Of a DNA stretch of 64,000 nucleotides, positions 22,930 to 35,799 are shown in pieces. A program made the translations under genes and the position numbers. The stretch comes from Scylla paramamosain. Lineage: Eukaryota; Arthropoda; Malacostraca; Decapoda; Portunidae. The stretch covers positions 16,032,150-16,096,149 of the forward strand of contig NC_087168.1 in NCBI RefSeq assembly GCF_035594125.1, in the 5' to 3' direction. The notes under the pieces are model-generated. The model was not told the DNA's origin, did no database searches, and saw only the letters and a list, made by a program, of their open reading frames with translations. Numbering within the stretch: the first letter of the stretch is position 1; every line of letters begins with the position of its first letter.

Positions 22930-23130
22930 TAAACATTAGAACGTGCGTGTGAGGTAGAGAGGACAAAGAAGAACGAAGGCAAAATAATGAACGCCGGCAA
23001 AGAAACATAACAAAGACAACAAACTTCTTGAAGCTAAAACGTATGTGAAGTTGACAGGACGAACAAGAACGAAGGGAGAATGATGAACGCCGGAAAAGAC
23101 CCACAATAAATATTACATACTTCTTGAGGA
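22930..23130 (+). repeat. 96-bp tandem duplication
   Basis: AATGAACGCCGGCAAAGA near 22987 recurs as GATGAACGCCGGAAAAGA near 23083, with matching flanks (GAGGACAAAGAAGAACGAAGG against CAGGACGAACAAGAACGAAGG). 96 bp is 32 codons, so a minus-strand open frame (22913-23182) shows two 32-residue units ending in FRRSSFSLRS and CRRSLFCLRS. Likely non-coding. Confidence 0.8.
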
Positions 23131-23422
23131 TAACAAAGGTGCGGTCATCATTACAAGGCAGCGAGGAGTGGGGCATAGTCATAAACTCGCCTCATGTAAC
23201 TCGCCTCACAAACACCGCCAGTTCATGAGTCTTTCACGCATTTCCATTACCCACGTTTTGCTAACTTTTATCAGCAAGCAGAGACTTAACTAAAAACTTG
23301 CTGCGACAAAATTAGAGGAGATATCAGACTTCCCCTTGGTGAAACTGATAAGAGTGACCGCTAAGCACGTATGTGGAGGCGACGCAATATAAGACAATGA
23401 GCAGCGCGTGTTTGACCTACAT

Positions 23423-23466
23423 TGTGTGTGTGTGTGTGGGTGGCTGTGTGTGTGTGTGTGTGTGTG
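23423..23466 (+). repeat. (GT)n microsatellite, interrupted
   Basis: GT array broken by GGGTGGC. Confidence 0.95.
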
Positions 23467-23473
23467 GTGACGC

Positions 23474-23598
<125 letters not shown>

Positions 23599-23691
23599 AA
23601 GGAATGGGGGGACAAGAACAAAAATAGCATGGTTCATAAAGACAAACAAAGACAGATACAGGAAAGAAGGAACATGAGAAAGTTTCGTCCA

Positions 23692-23762
<71 letters not shown>
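23692..23762 (+). repeat. (GT)n microsatellite
   Basis: GT array with one TATG interruption. Confidence 0.97.
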
Positions 23763-24427
<665 letters not shown>

Positions 24428-24447
24428 ATGTAGTGGTTAAGTAAGGA

Positions 24448-24496
24448 CCACCACCACCACCACCCACCACCACCACCACCACCACCACCACCACCA
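24448..24496 (+). repeat. (CCA)n microsatellite
   Basis: About 16 CCA triplets with one frame slip. It pairs as an inverted copy with the (GGT)n tract at 24600-24657. Confidence 0.95.
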
Positions 24497-24599
24497 GCCT
24501 AGATTGTCTTGGATCGGGGGAAAGGAAGAGGTGGTTTACATAGCCAAGTCCAATCAGAACTCAGTCTTGTCCTCGGAAACTGAGCGACATTGCCTTCCC

Positions 24600-24657
24600 T
24601 GGTGGTGGTGGTGGTGGTGGAAGTGGTGGTGGTGGTGGTGGTGATGGTGGTGGTGGT
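24600..24657 (+). repeat. (GGT)n microsatellite
   Basis: GGT triplets with GGAAGT and GAT interruptions, the complement of the CCA tract 104 bp upstream. The intervening spacer is unique. Confidence 0.95.
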
Positions 24658-24659
24658 TA

Positions 24660-24990
24660 ATACTTTTCCTTTTCTTTATTTTATTTTTATTTCCATGTAT
24701 TTCTTTCTTTCATCTTTTCATAAATATTTTCATTCTTATCGTCTCTGTTCTGTCATTCCTTCTTCTTCTTTCCTCTTTCCTTTCTTGTCTTCTTATTCCC
24801 CTATCATTCCCTCTTTCCTTTCTCGCTCTTCCTTTCTTGTCCTTTTACTCTCATTTCTTCTTTCCTTTCTTGTTCTTCCTTTCTTGCCCTCTTACCCTTC
24901 TATCATTCCTCCTCCTCTTTCTTTCTCCTCTCCTTTCTTTTCCCTTTTGTTTGCCATCTTCCCCTTCTTTCACAAATCCTCTTATCTACT
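24660..24990 (+). repeat. pyrimidine-rich degenerate minisatellite
   Basis: Recurring TTTCCTTTCTTGTTCTTCC and CCCTATCATTCC-like words every 40-60 bp on the + strand. The open frame 24590-25168 mostly translates this tract. Confidence 0.65.
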
Positions 24991-24999
24991 TAACCTCGT

Positions 25000-25470
25000 G
25001 ACATTTAAGGCTAAAAAAACAACATGTGAGCTAATCCAAGTTAACAAGATGCCACTTAATATCACATTCTACGTATTACAATCAAAACCACCAATATCAA
25101 CCTCATTATCTTCATTCAGACAGCAAACTTACAAAGGGAGGTGTAGAAAAACACAACGAAATAATTAATGAATGACGTGTGCGCGCGTAAAAGCCATGGA
25201 GGTGTCAAATAAGCCTTAAAAAAAACGACCCTTATTGTGAGGTATTGATATTGGTGGTTGTGTCAGTGGAATACCTAATGGTAGTGAAAAGTTGGCCTGT
25301 GTTACCTGGTATATATAATTTGCACCTGAGCCCTTCACTCACCCAGCAGTTTATAGCACCGCTTGATCTGGCCTGTCCGGTGCTAAATATATATGAATGT
25401 AATTAATTAGGATTCATTATATTACATTCAATACATTAATGATATGAAATATGTCCGGCCGCTAGAACTG
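25000..25470. other. unique DNA, no gene seen
   Basis: High-complexity AT-rich sequence without a recognisable feature. Confidence 0.5.
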
Positions 25471-25475
25471 TTGAC

Positions 25476-25580
<105 letters not shown>

Positions 25581-25721
25581 AGTGTGTTTCCGGGTTCACA
25601 TCGTGTAATAAAGGAAAATGACAACTTTTACTAACATGAATTTTATTTTATTTTTTTCATTTTTGACGTTTTTATTTCTTTTATCATTTTTTGAACTTGT
25701 GGAAATGCATCTGCGGTCGGG

Positions 25722-25835
<114 letters not shown>

Positions 25836-25869
25836 CACGTCACTTATTGAAATTATAAAGCCTTGAAAA

Positions 25870-26345
25870 ATGAAAATGCAAATCTCTTTCTCTTCTTCCA
25901 GACTTTACTCGATGAAGGAAAGCTATTTTAGGAGGTAATTTATCTCCTTCTTCCCTTCATCTTCTTGTTCTTCTTCCTTTAAGTTTCGTCATTATCATCA
26001 TCCTTATTTTCATCTTCGTTAACAATGCTTACTTTTTTTTTCCTTTCCTTCACCTTTCATCTTTCTCTTCTTGGTTATTATTCTTTCCTCTTCCTCATTA
26101 CTATCATCATCTTTATTTTTTGTTTCTTCGTCTTTGTCTCCATTGTTTACTCGCATTTTTCTTTATTTCCTTAATCTTCCCTTTGTCATTATTATCTATC
26201 CTCTTCCATTATTACCATTGATATTAGTAGTGTTTTTCTTGTTGTCGTTATTATTATTGCTGTTATCATTGTTGCTGTTATTATTATTATTATTAGTAGT
26301 AGTAGTAGCAGTAATAGTAGTAGTAATAGTATCAGTAATAGTATA
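25870..26345 (+). repeat. pyrimidine- and TTA/TAG-rich degenerate region
   Basis: TTCTTC/ATCATC words pass into (TTATTA)n and (TAG)n triplets at about 26240-26340. Open frames are Leu/Ser/Val-rich artefacts. Confidence 0.6.
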
Positions 26346-26559
26346 TGTATGAATATAACTTCGATATCATTACAAGTTATAAAAAGGATAAGAAGTTCAG
26401 TGACTAGTTGAAGAATAGGTATATAATATTTACTCAGAATTGACACTTATTATTGGTTTATGCATATACTTCATTATAATATTCTTGGTGTTGTGAATAA
26501 TCTCTGACCTCGAAGTGAAGTTTTATGTTGGATGTGTTCTAAAAGGGTAAAAATAGAGT

Positions 26560-27005
26560 AAAAGATTTATTCCAACACTTTTTTTTTTTATAATCCTCCC
26601 TTCCTATATCCTCTCTCATTTCACCATATCATTCTTTCCTTACTTCTTTGCTTATTTTTTTTCCTTTGCTACTTTTTTTACCTGAATATTCTCTCCTTAC
26701 TTCTTTTCATCAATCATTCTTTTCCTTGTTTTTTTCTCTTCTTTTCATTTACGTAACATTTTTTCCTTGTTTTCTTTTTACCATTTTTTCCCTGGATAAT
26801 TTTTTTTTCCATCATAACGTTCTTTCATCATAAAATTCTTTCACTGTAACATTTTTCGACGCTTCTTATTATCAACTTTTCTTTCCTTTCTTCTTTTTAT
26901 CTTTACAGTCTTTTCTTACTTCTTTTCACCACAATATTATTTCCTTACTTCTTTTCACCAACCTATTTTTTTCTTATTTTCCTCACTTATTTTATTTTTT
27001 TCTTA
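26560..27005 (+). repeat. pyrimidine-rich minisatellite, unit about 35-45 bp
   Basis: TTCCTTACTTCTTTTCACCA-like words recur near 26636, 26695, 26912 and 26943, with CATCATAA variants between them. Confidence 0.65.
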
Positions 27006-27151
27006 CTGATGCGCTTCCAGATCCTCACTCTCCTGCATCTGACTTATCTAAATCCTAATAGTTTTTGGCTTTTCCTGGCCTGCATTTCTCTTATTTCACT
27101 CAACTGTATGTCCACCTCCCTCCCCCTGAGATGGCCCCCTTTGACCCTAGC

Positions 27152-27227
27152 GAGGAGGAGGAGGAGGAGGAGGAGGAGGAGGAGGAGGAGGAGGAGGAGG
27201 AGGAGGAGGAGGAGGAGGAGGAGGAGA
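27152..27227 (+). repeat. (GAG)n microsatellite
   Basis: About 25 GAG triplets. The open frames through it are poly-Glu, poly-Arg and (minus) poly-Leu. Confidence 0.98.
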
Positions 27228-27356
27228 GACCGCGGCCACTTTCTTCCTGACAAACAACTCTAAAAATGCGCCATAATCAGAGTAAATTGGAAATCGATGT
27301 CGGATTGTTGCGAGTGAAGTGACTTAGGTGTTGGTTACCCGCATGGCTTTGGGCAG

Positions 27357-27359
<3 letters not shown>

Positions 27360-27446
<87 letters not shown>
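27360..27446 (+). repeat. (CT)n microsatellite
   Basis: Pure CT array of about 86 bp, the left arm of a CT/GA inverted pair. Confidence 0.98.
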
Positions 27447-27449
<3 letters not shown>

Positions 27450-27499
27450 GAAACCTTATTCTCTTCATATATTTACCGTTTGTGCATATTCTTATCGTT

Positions 27500-27501
<2 letters not shown>

Positions 27502-27564
<63 letters not shown>
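27502..27564 (+). repeat. (GA)n microsatellite
   Basis: Pure GA array of about 62 bp, the complement of the CT array 55 bp upstream. Confidence 0.98.
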
Positions 27565-27565
<1 letters not shown>

Positions 27566-27669
27566 CGCGTGTGTGTGCGTGCTTCACTAATAAAAGATGC
27601 AGCCCACCAATGGAGATCTTCATAGTGCTGCAGTGCTGATAGGAAAGACGCTGCAGCATTAGTCTGAGC

Positions 27670-28010
27670 TGGGAAGGGTTGGGGGTGATGGTGAGTGAGA
27701 GGAGAAGGGGAGATGAATAAGCTATGGGGTGAGTGAGAGAGAGGGGGAAAGGAGGAGGGAGATAAGGTTTTGTTTGAGTGAAGAGATAGAGAGATGGGCA
27801 AGTGAATAGTCAGTGAGGGGAGGGAGATGGAAATGGGGTGGTGGATAAGGTTCTGGGTGAGTGAGAGAGTGGGAGGGGGTTGAGGAAGTAGATAAGGTTT
27901 GGGGTCAGTGATGATAGAAGTAGAGTGGAACGTGGATAAGTTTTGGGGTGAGTGGGAGGGGAGTAGAGTAGAGACAGGGGGAGGTGGATGAGGTAAGGGA
28001 AAAGACTCAG
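27670..28010 (+). repeat. G/A-rich minisatellite, unit about 60 bp
   Basis: GATAAGGTTTTGGGTGAGTGAGAGAG-type words recur near 27713, 27761, 27846, 27892 and 27936, separated by GGGAGGG-rich sequence. Confidence 0.75.
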
Positions 28011-28099
28011 GTGACAGATGGTTATTTCATTTGCATACTCATGAGCTCGTCGTCTTGTTTATGGCTGCTGTCCCTCACCTTAGTTTTTCGCTCGTGGTT

Positions 28100-28500
28100 C
28101 TTGGTACAGTAATATGGTGAGATGTAACATGCAGTGGGGACAAGGCAGTGTAAGGTACGATATGAGTTTGATACGACATGCACAGAGGGAGTAATGGGAA
28201 GGCAGTACAGTGATACGGTGTAATCTAATATGCAGTGAGGACGTGTTGGGGACAGAATAGTGTTAGGTATGATATGATATAGTATAAAATTTGATACGGC
28301 ATAGAAAGAGTACAGTGATGAGATGTAATGTAACTTGCAGGGAGGACATGGTAGGGAGAAAACAGGGTAAGGTGTAGTATGACATGCCGTGAGGACATAG
28401 AGAAAGTACAGTAATAAAGTAAAATGTACGAGTAATATGCTGTGAGGACATGGCGGAGACGGAACTGTATAGGATGTAATATAACACTGCCAGGGATATG
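28100..28500 (+). repeat. diverged tandem repeat, unit about 100 bp
   Basis: AGTACAGTAATATGGTGAGATGTAA-like starts occur near 28103, 28204, 28309 and 28405. Each unit carries GCAGTGAGGACATG, a GGGGACAG word and a GATATGATA-like word. Minus-strand open frames of 96-195 codons (rich in CYIT, HVVS and CILL words) are frames through this array, not a gene. Confidence 0.82.
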
Positions 28501-29560
28501 ACGTGTCGCGAGCAGTGTACTCGTAAGTAGCAATGTAACAGTATCCAAGACACGAGAACTCAAGCAAAATAAGGTATAATTCAACGTCACCAGGAAGTGA
28601 TACAAGCAAGCACTACAAGGGGTAATGTATCGTGTAGCCAGGCCAGGATGGAGACAGGCAACATAATGACAAAAAGAAAAGGTAAGTTGATGGATGGGTG
28701 CATGTAATTTGCAGGCTTGTAACACGACCAGCAGCACATCATTCATGGAAGGAGGTGATACTTGCAGCCATTATATTGTTACACTGTGCGCTGTTGTGAA
28801 TATGCCTGTGTCTACTGTCATGGAGGAAAATATATAGTATTTGTGCGCTGTATATTACGAAATGTATAAACTGCGAGTAAATTTCTTGACGGGGGAACAT
28901 CTCAGATTTCATTAAAGTATATTGAGTGCCCGAAGGAAAAATATATGACATACATATATCCGGGTGAATTTACGGCGCATGTTGCTGCATGGCGCACGCT
29001 TTAATTTCCGCGAACGTTAAATCAGGGTTATGATGCAGAACATACGGCCCGTGTTTGTTCGGAGGGAGACGAAATGTGTGTTCATCAGGAGAAGCGGGGA
29101 CTTGGGAACACGCCAGGCCCTGCTGTGCGTCCTGCCCTCAGCACTGCCAGGGGAAGACGTTTGTGTATACTGCTGATGGAAGGGAAGCAGAGAAAGGCTG
29201 TCACTTGCTGGTGGGGGAGGGGCGAGAAAGATCGAAATGCTTACATCGATTTCAGAGACAAAGAGTGAAAGTGGAGAGGAGGAGGAACGTCACTGCTGAG
29301 GGAGAATGTGTAGGAGGAGAAGGAAGAGGAGGAGGAAGACCAAGGGGGAGCACAATCGATTGACTCGTTCATAGGAACATGTTCATAATATATTCAGCAA
29401 GCTTTAGGGGGACTCCAGATCAGGCCACCAGCAACTTGGGGGAGCGGGGCGGCGTGGGCTGAGCAGGCGTGGGTGTGCGGGAGGAGTGAGTGTAATCAGG
29501 TGGCGGGAGGAAGCGTGGATGTGATGGTGAGTTTCATTAGTTATTAAGAGGAGAGTGAAG
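28501..29560. other. unique DNA, no gene supported
   Basis: High-complexity sequence becoming GC-richer at 28970-29250. The open frame 29055-29363 has mixed composition (several Cys and Arg) and no recognisable domain, and ends in purine-rich sequence. It is not called as a gene. Confidence 0.5.
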
Positions 29561-29565
29561 GGATA

Positions 29566-29568
<3 letters not shown>

Positions 29569-29597
<29 letters not shown>
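29569..29597 (+). repeat. (GT)n microsatellite
   Basis: Short GT array. Confidence 0.94.
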
Positions 29598-29601
<4 letters not shown>

Positions 29602-29705
29602 GGTGGATGGGTGGGTGAGGGGAGGGGCATGTTAGTTGTGATGGTGATGGTGTGTGATGGTGAAACAATTTGAGTGAAAATAAATCGCACGAACACTTTT
29701 TTTGC

Positions 29706-29706
<1 letters not shown>

Positions 29707-29785
<79 letters not shown>
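29707..29785 (+). repeat. (GA)n microsatellite
   Basis: Pure GA array of about 78 bp. Confidence 0.98.
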
Positions 29786-29786
<1 letters not shown>

Positions 29787-30430
29787 GAACAGTTGCAGGA
29801 GTCATAAAACATCACAATCATAACAATTGTTGAAAGTGTGATTAAATTGACATCATCTGACTAACCACACCTTTATTCTTAATTTCACACCCCTCTCATT
29901 AACAAATTTCACTTAACGCATTCACAGACAAGCAAGCATCTTACACTCACTAGAAAAAAGAAACGTACCTTGATTAATAAATATTTTGCGCGCAGACACG
30001 TATGGAACTTGCATCCCTTCCACGAACCCTAAGTGCATTGAAGTATTGAATCTCGTCCACCTGACACACCACTGCTCCCTCTCACCAATGGGACACTGGG
30101 AAAGGTACACGAAGGGAGGGAAAAAAAAAAACTCTTGAGCCGCGAGTGTGACAAAAGTTTAACAAAAGTACGTGTTTGGAGTGTTGTTTTCGCTTCCCGT
30201 GTGGTTCATAGCGTGAGGAACTACATATAAGGGGCTGGCTATTGCTGTGCTCGTAAATTTCTGAGTTATTGTAGTGTGGAAGTGTAGCACAAAGAAATAC
30301 TTGGATGCAGTAGGAGTGAGTGAGGGGCTCTACATGAATGGTGGGTTACGTAAGTAGTGCCTGGCTGTTGTGTGTAGTTCGTTGATGTAAAGGGGGAATG
30401 AAACACGATATGCGCACAGAAGGAAACGTA
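29786..30430. other. unique DNA, no gene seen
   Basis: High-complexity sequence without recognisable features. Confidence 0.5.
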
Positions 30431-30435
30431 CTTAC

Positions 30436-30600
30436 CTGTTTCAGCCTATCGTTCTCATCCATAAATGTGTCTAATCCTCTCTGAAAACTCCCTAAATGAC
30501 TCAAAACTGGAATGAAGTTATGTTCTCCAGAGATGTTTGGTATGTTTAACGGGATATAGTGAAGGAATGACTGCCATTTTGAATCTTTCGTCTTCTCATC
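30436..30600 (-). mobile_element. degenerate LINE 3' coding end next to a splice-donor-like site
   Basis: On the minus strand the frame reads SHLGSFQRGLDTFMDEN, resembling the C-terminal end of LINE reverse transcriptase proteins (the SFKxxLDxxM block), and the DNA at 30453-30515 aligns with 40905-40965 (CTCATCCAT(A/G)AAT, TAATC, CTCCCT, ATGACTCA). The frame is followed by CAG|GTAAGT on the minus strand (boundary at 30436/30435), a perfect donor consensus. No upstream acceptor is evident. Confidence 0.4.
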
Positions 30601-30619
30601 AGTATTTTCAAAGACCACA

Positions 30620-30960
30620 GATAATCAGTAGCATATTCACATTTTTTCTTCATTGATGATGCAGATCCCTCTTTCGATTATCTCTTCAATCATGAAAACA
30701 CCAATATAAATCATTCAGAACTTACAATCGTGTTACGTTAGTTTAGGTAAGCAGTGGAAGAAATACCAATAAACATTTGAGAATTATGGTCTGTATACAA
30801 CACCTCCACTTTCGCTGTGACTAAATTGTTTTATGGTGCGGTGATTGTTGTACCCAAGGCTATAAAGTCTAACGATACCTTATTTACCATCCGTGCTGCA
30901 CCTCGTTGTTTAGCCAGCTACCTGTCATTAAAGGTTCACTGGGATACTATTTATAAAACT
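30620..30960. other. unique DNA, no gene seen
   Basis: AT-rich sequence. The open frame 30817-31077 runs into a T run and the satellite and has no recognisable domain. Confidence 0.5.
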
Positions 30961-30961
30961 A

Positions 30962-31590
30962 GCATGACTTTCCCATCAGTCTTAACAAAATGGTTATGTG
31001 CAAGTCTGGAGAATCTTTTTTTTTTTTTTTTTTTTTTTTTTGAAAGACACCATTGGAAGGGAAATAAATCCTTCTGATATTTAAGTCCATGAATAGTTTT
31101 AAATTTGCTTAGTAGAATCATGTAAGGAGATCTGATGCTACTTCCCCTCAGTCTTAATAAAGTGGCTCAGTGCAAGTTTTAAAGTACAGATTTTGAAAGA
31201 CACTGAACAAAACACTCCTTAAGTATTAAAAAAAACATTTAAGTCCATGTATAGTTTTGATTTTACTTAGTACGATTAGTAATGTTGGAGGAACTCGTGT
31301 CGTTTCCCCTCAATCATAATTTAATGACCCGTTGCAAGTTTAGAGTACAGTTTTTGAATGACACTTTGAGAGTAAAACAATTCATGGATACTTCAAACTT
31401 TTAGTTCCATGTATGGTTTTAAATTTGCTGAGTAAAATTACGTAGCGAGAGCTGATGTTGCTTCTTCCTAGTCATAATGAAATAAATTAGTGCAAGTTTA
31501 AAGATTTTGATAAACCTAGCAAAACAATTCATGAGTGATATAATCTTTTAAATCCATATATAGTTTTAACCTTTAGTATGGTAGTGTAGT
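30962..31590 (+). repeat. diverged satellite-like tandem repeat, unit about 160 bp
   Basis: The word CCCCTCAGTCTTAATAAAGTGG and its variants occur near 30971, 31144, 31306 and 31465 (offsets 173, 162, 159). Each unit continues with GTGCAAGTTTAAAGTACAG, TTTTTGAAAGACACT, AAAACAATTC, AAGTCCATGTATAGTTTTAAATTTGCTTAGTA and a GAGCTGATGTTG-like word. About four units. The longer first offset is explained by expansion of the short T tract to about 26 T. Confidence 0.88.
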
Positions 31591-31594
31591 ATTA

Positions 31595-31928
31595 CTCAAA
31601 TACCAGGTGTCATATTTACTTTGTCACAGTGACAGGAAGACAAGACATCTGGGTCATGACTCTATAGATTTCAGTGTCAGGAAAACGTATTCTGGTTTGA
31701 CTTTCGAGCGAGACGCGGCGAGGTGGTGGCGGCCAGACGTGGTTTGTTGATTGAGTGGTGTCATCCGATATGTAGATTGTGGAAACGCCTTTAGCAGGAA
31801 GCGGTGGCCTGTGTGTGATGGACTGATAGTATTACACTTGAGGCACCTTGCTGGCCGCACTAATGAAAGGGCATTTGCATGTCAGGGTAAATAATGTCGG
31901 TAAGTAATAATGGAAGCGCGAGACTAAC
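31595..31928. other. unique DNA, no gene seen
   Basis: Mixed sequence with a GC-richer part at 31690-31860. The minus-strand frame 31654-31860 has no recognisable domain. Confidence 0.45.
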
Positions 31929-31929
31929 A

Positions 31930-32158
31930 TGGGATCATTCTGAAACACTTTTGCCCGCACCTCCACCACTTTCAAAAGGCTCTAGATTAAATTACACTGT
32001 TTTTTAAGGTTGTTTTTTTTTATGGTTCCAGTGATCGAGTAACACAATTTGTTTTAATATTAACAGGAGAAACACTCTTGAAAACCTAGCTATCATATCT
32101 GTGCCCCTTGAAAATAGTTGTGGTGAGTGATCAAATCGTTTCCGAATACGGGTCTAAG
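31930..32158 (+). mobile_element. MITE-like element, complete copy
   Basis: The left end is ATCATTCTGAAACACTTT and the right end is AATCGTTTCCGAATACGGG, whose complement is CCCGTATTCGGAAACGATT. The two ends form an imperfect terminal inverted repeat. The interior follows the family order (GCACCTCCACCACTTTCAAA, GGTTCCAGTGATCGAGTAAC, AACAGGAGAAACACTCTTG, TGAAAATAGTTGTGG). No open frame, as expected for a non-autonomous DNA transposon. Confidence 0.75.
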
Positions 32159-32364
32159 TAATACTAGCAGACTCAACTTACACCAGAAATGTACCGTTAA
32201 TTTTTAATCAGCGATAGTGAGTTGTGTATTAAATTATTCCTGTCTAATGGAGTGAAGGCCGCTGGGCAACACTTATGTAACGAGATCACACGCTGAAAAG
32301 TGAGACGCCCTGGAGTGCCACGTGTTGTCAGGACGAGTGCCGCATTCTTACTGTCAGTCAGATA

Positions 32365-32540
32365 GAAGTGTAGGTCTTTATTGCTGCCTTTTTTGTCGTT
32401 ATATCACCTCATGTTAGGTTATTCTTGAGATTTTTATTACTGAGCTGTGTCACGTACCGCCTCCTGTTAGCTCATTATTCAGGTCTTTTTCACTACCTTC
32501 TTGTCACGTACCGCCTTCTGTTCGCTTATTCTTTCCTTCC
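32365..32540 (+). repeat. diverged tandem repeat, unit about 60-70 bp
   Basis: GTCACGTACCGCCTCCTGTTAG at 32449 recurs at 32505 as GTCACGTACCGCCTTCTGTTCG, and a weaker copy (TATATCACCTCATGTTAGG) lies near 32400. Each is followed by a TTATTC...TTT block. Confidence 0.75.
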
Positions 32541-34030
<1,490 letters not shown>

Positions 34031-34077
34031 TTTTGTGCCGCGGCCAGACGTGTTCATATCCTCCAGGTGGCGGCGAT

Positions 34078-34260
34078 GAGACTGCAGGCTGTGGTGGTGG
34101 TGCTTGTGGTGGTGGCTGTGGTGCTTGTGGTAATGGTGGTTGTGATGGTGGTGCAGGAAGACTGGTGGTTGTGGTGATGGTTGAGGAAGGCTGTGGTGGC
34201 TGTGTGGTGGTGGTGGAGGAAGATTGGATAGTTGTGGCTGTGGTAGTTACTGTGTTGTGT
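34078..34260 (+). repeat. GGT/GTG trinucleotide-rich tract
   Basis: Degenerate GTGGTGGTG/GCTGTGGTG words. They make a Gly-Cys-rich open frame (34033-34404) that looks like a fibre protein at first sight but is explained by the trinucleotide. Confidence 0.75.
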
Positions 34261-34765
34261 TGCATCTCTCTCTTTCTGGATGACATTTCCTCATGTTCAT
34301 TTCATCGCGGGGAGAGCGAAGACTTTTCCTGTTTCTCTCATCATCCACACGACTGCAGAAATACACCATTTACTGCAACATCACGCAGGAATAGAACCCT
34401 TTGATTTCATCCACACGTGAAGCATTTCCGAGAAGCCTCTCAGGTCACGCCAGCGGGAAGATGAGGTAGAAACTGTCACGTTTATCCCCCAATTAACCTT
34501 GACTGCTTCATTCCGTGCCTGGTGACTTACTAGCTTGCGTCCTCCCGGTAATGATAACGCAGCGCTCGTGGAGGGAAGCACAGGGACACAAAACAGAGAT
34601 GGCGCTTTAACTGAGCACCCGTGAAGCCAAATAGATTATGTATTATCCTCCTGCCTCATGTCACTCCGCGCTGGGCTGGCTTGGTGTGTTTGGTGAGGCA
34701 TGGCAGAGAGAAGGCAGAAAGGCAGCAGTGGTGGTGGTGGTGGTGTTCCTGAGTGGTGTTCAAGG
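34261..34765. other. unique DNA, no gene seen
   Basis: High-complexity sequence with a short (GGT)n at 34728-34745. Confidence 0.5.
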
Positions 34766-34767
34766 CT

Positions 34768-34845
34768 CTTCCTCCTCCTCCTCCTCCTCCTCCTCCTCCT
34801 CCTCCCTCCCTCCCTCCCTCCCTCCCTCCCTCCCTCCCTCCCTCC
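34768..34845 (+). repeat. compound (CTC)n(CCCT)n microsatellite
   Basis: About eleven CTC triplets run directly into about eleven CCCT units, a 78-bp homopyrimidine tract. Confidence 0.97.
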
Positions 34846-34859
34846 ATACGTCAAGCTTG

Positions 34860-35220
34860 TCAAGGCTCCTCCAAATCCAATACTGCGATACACGTGCCTC
34901 GGATCATCTTTCCTTGTTCCACGTATTTCTGTTATTTTCTTCTTTTTCTCTTTCTCTGTGCCCTTTTCCTCCAAGTATCCTTCTTTCTCCTCGGCCACAA
35001 ACACTCTCTTTCCCTTTTCCATCATTTCTTTTACCTCTTTCCGCCCTTAATATCTCCTTCCCACTCACATTTTTCCTCTCAACTTACTTTTTTATTTTCC
35101 ATCACTTCCATTATTACTTTTCCTTCCTTTTCCTCCTCTCTTTCGTGTCCCCTTTACATCACGCCCTCCTCCCCTCACGGCAGCTGGTCAGTTCATCTTA
35201 TAAGAGCATTTCATCTTCTC
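34860..35220. other. pyrimidine-rich DNA, no gene seen
   Basis: TTTTCC/CTTTCC-rich + strand. Open frames 34638-35282, 34700-35050 and 34753-35331 are three frames of the same tract. Confidence 0.6.
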
Positions 35221-35222
35221 CC

Positions 35223-35260
35223 CTCCTCCTCCTCCTCCTCCTCCTCCTCCTCCTCCTCCT
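35223..35260 (+). repeat. (CTC)n microsatellite
   Basis: Thirteen CTC triplets. Confidence 0.96.
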
Positions 35261-35403
35261 TCAGGCGCGTAGGTCACTGTAGAGGAAAAGGAAGGAACAG
35301 GTTAACAAAATGTAAAAAAAATACCTGCTAGACACGAACGGTAATTCATCAAACAAACGTCACGAAGAGTAATCAACGCAGGTATTATATCTGTACGAAG
35401 TGG

Positions 35404-35517
<114 letters not shown>

Positions 35518-35799
35518 GTATATTTTTCGTACTTTTTCTCTTCGTCACTGTGAAGTTTGAAGCGACCAGTTAGCAGCGAGCTTTGTGGTGATGGAGTGCT
35601 GGGGAGAGTGGACGAGTGGACGAGTGAGTGAGCGAGTGAGTGAGTGAGTGTTGGGTGCGGGAATGTGCGCACAGAGGGAAGCAATTGAAGAGGTATGTGT
35701 AGAAAAGCAGAAAGAAAAAGAAATGAAAATGGTGCCGCAGTGATTTTTATATCCTACGTGTATGAGGATAAAAACGTGAGGAGAAGTAGATGAGGGGAT

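Noticed and set aside
28022..28746. Minus-strand frames of 173 and 195 codons rich in Tyr, Cys and His
   Set aside because: Both are readings of the 100-bp tandem repeat at 28100-28500 in different frames.
34033..34404. Gly-Cys-rich frame resembling a cuticle, fibre or antimicrobial protein
   Set aside because: The Gly/Cys pattern follows from GGT/TGT triplets. There is no signal peptide, and it turns into poly-Val when the triplet frame slips.
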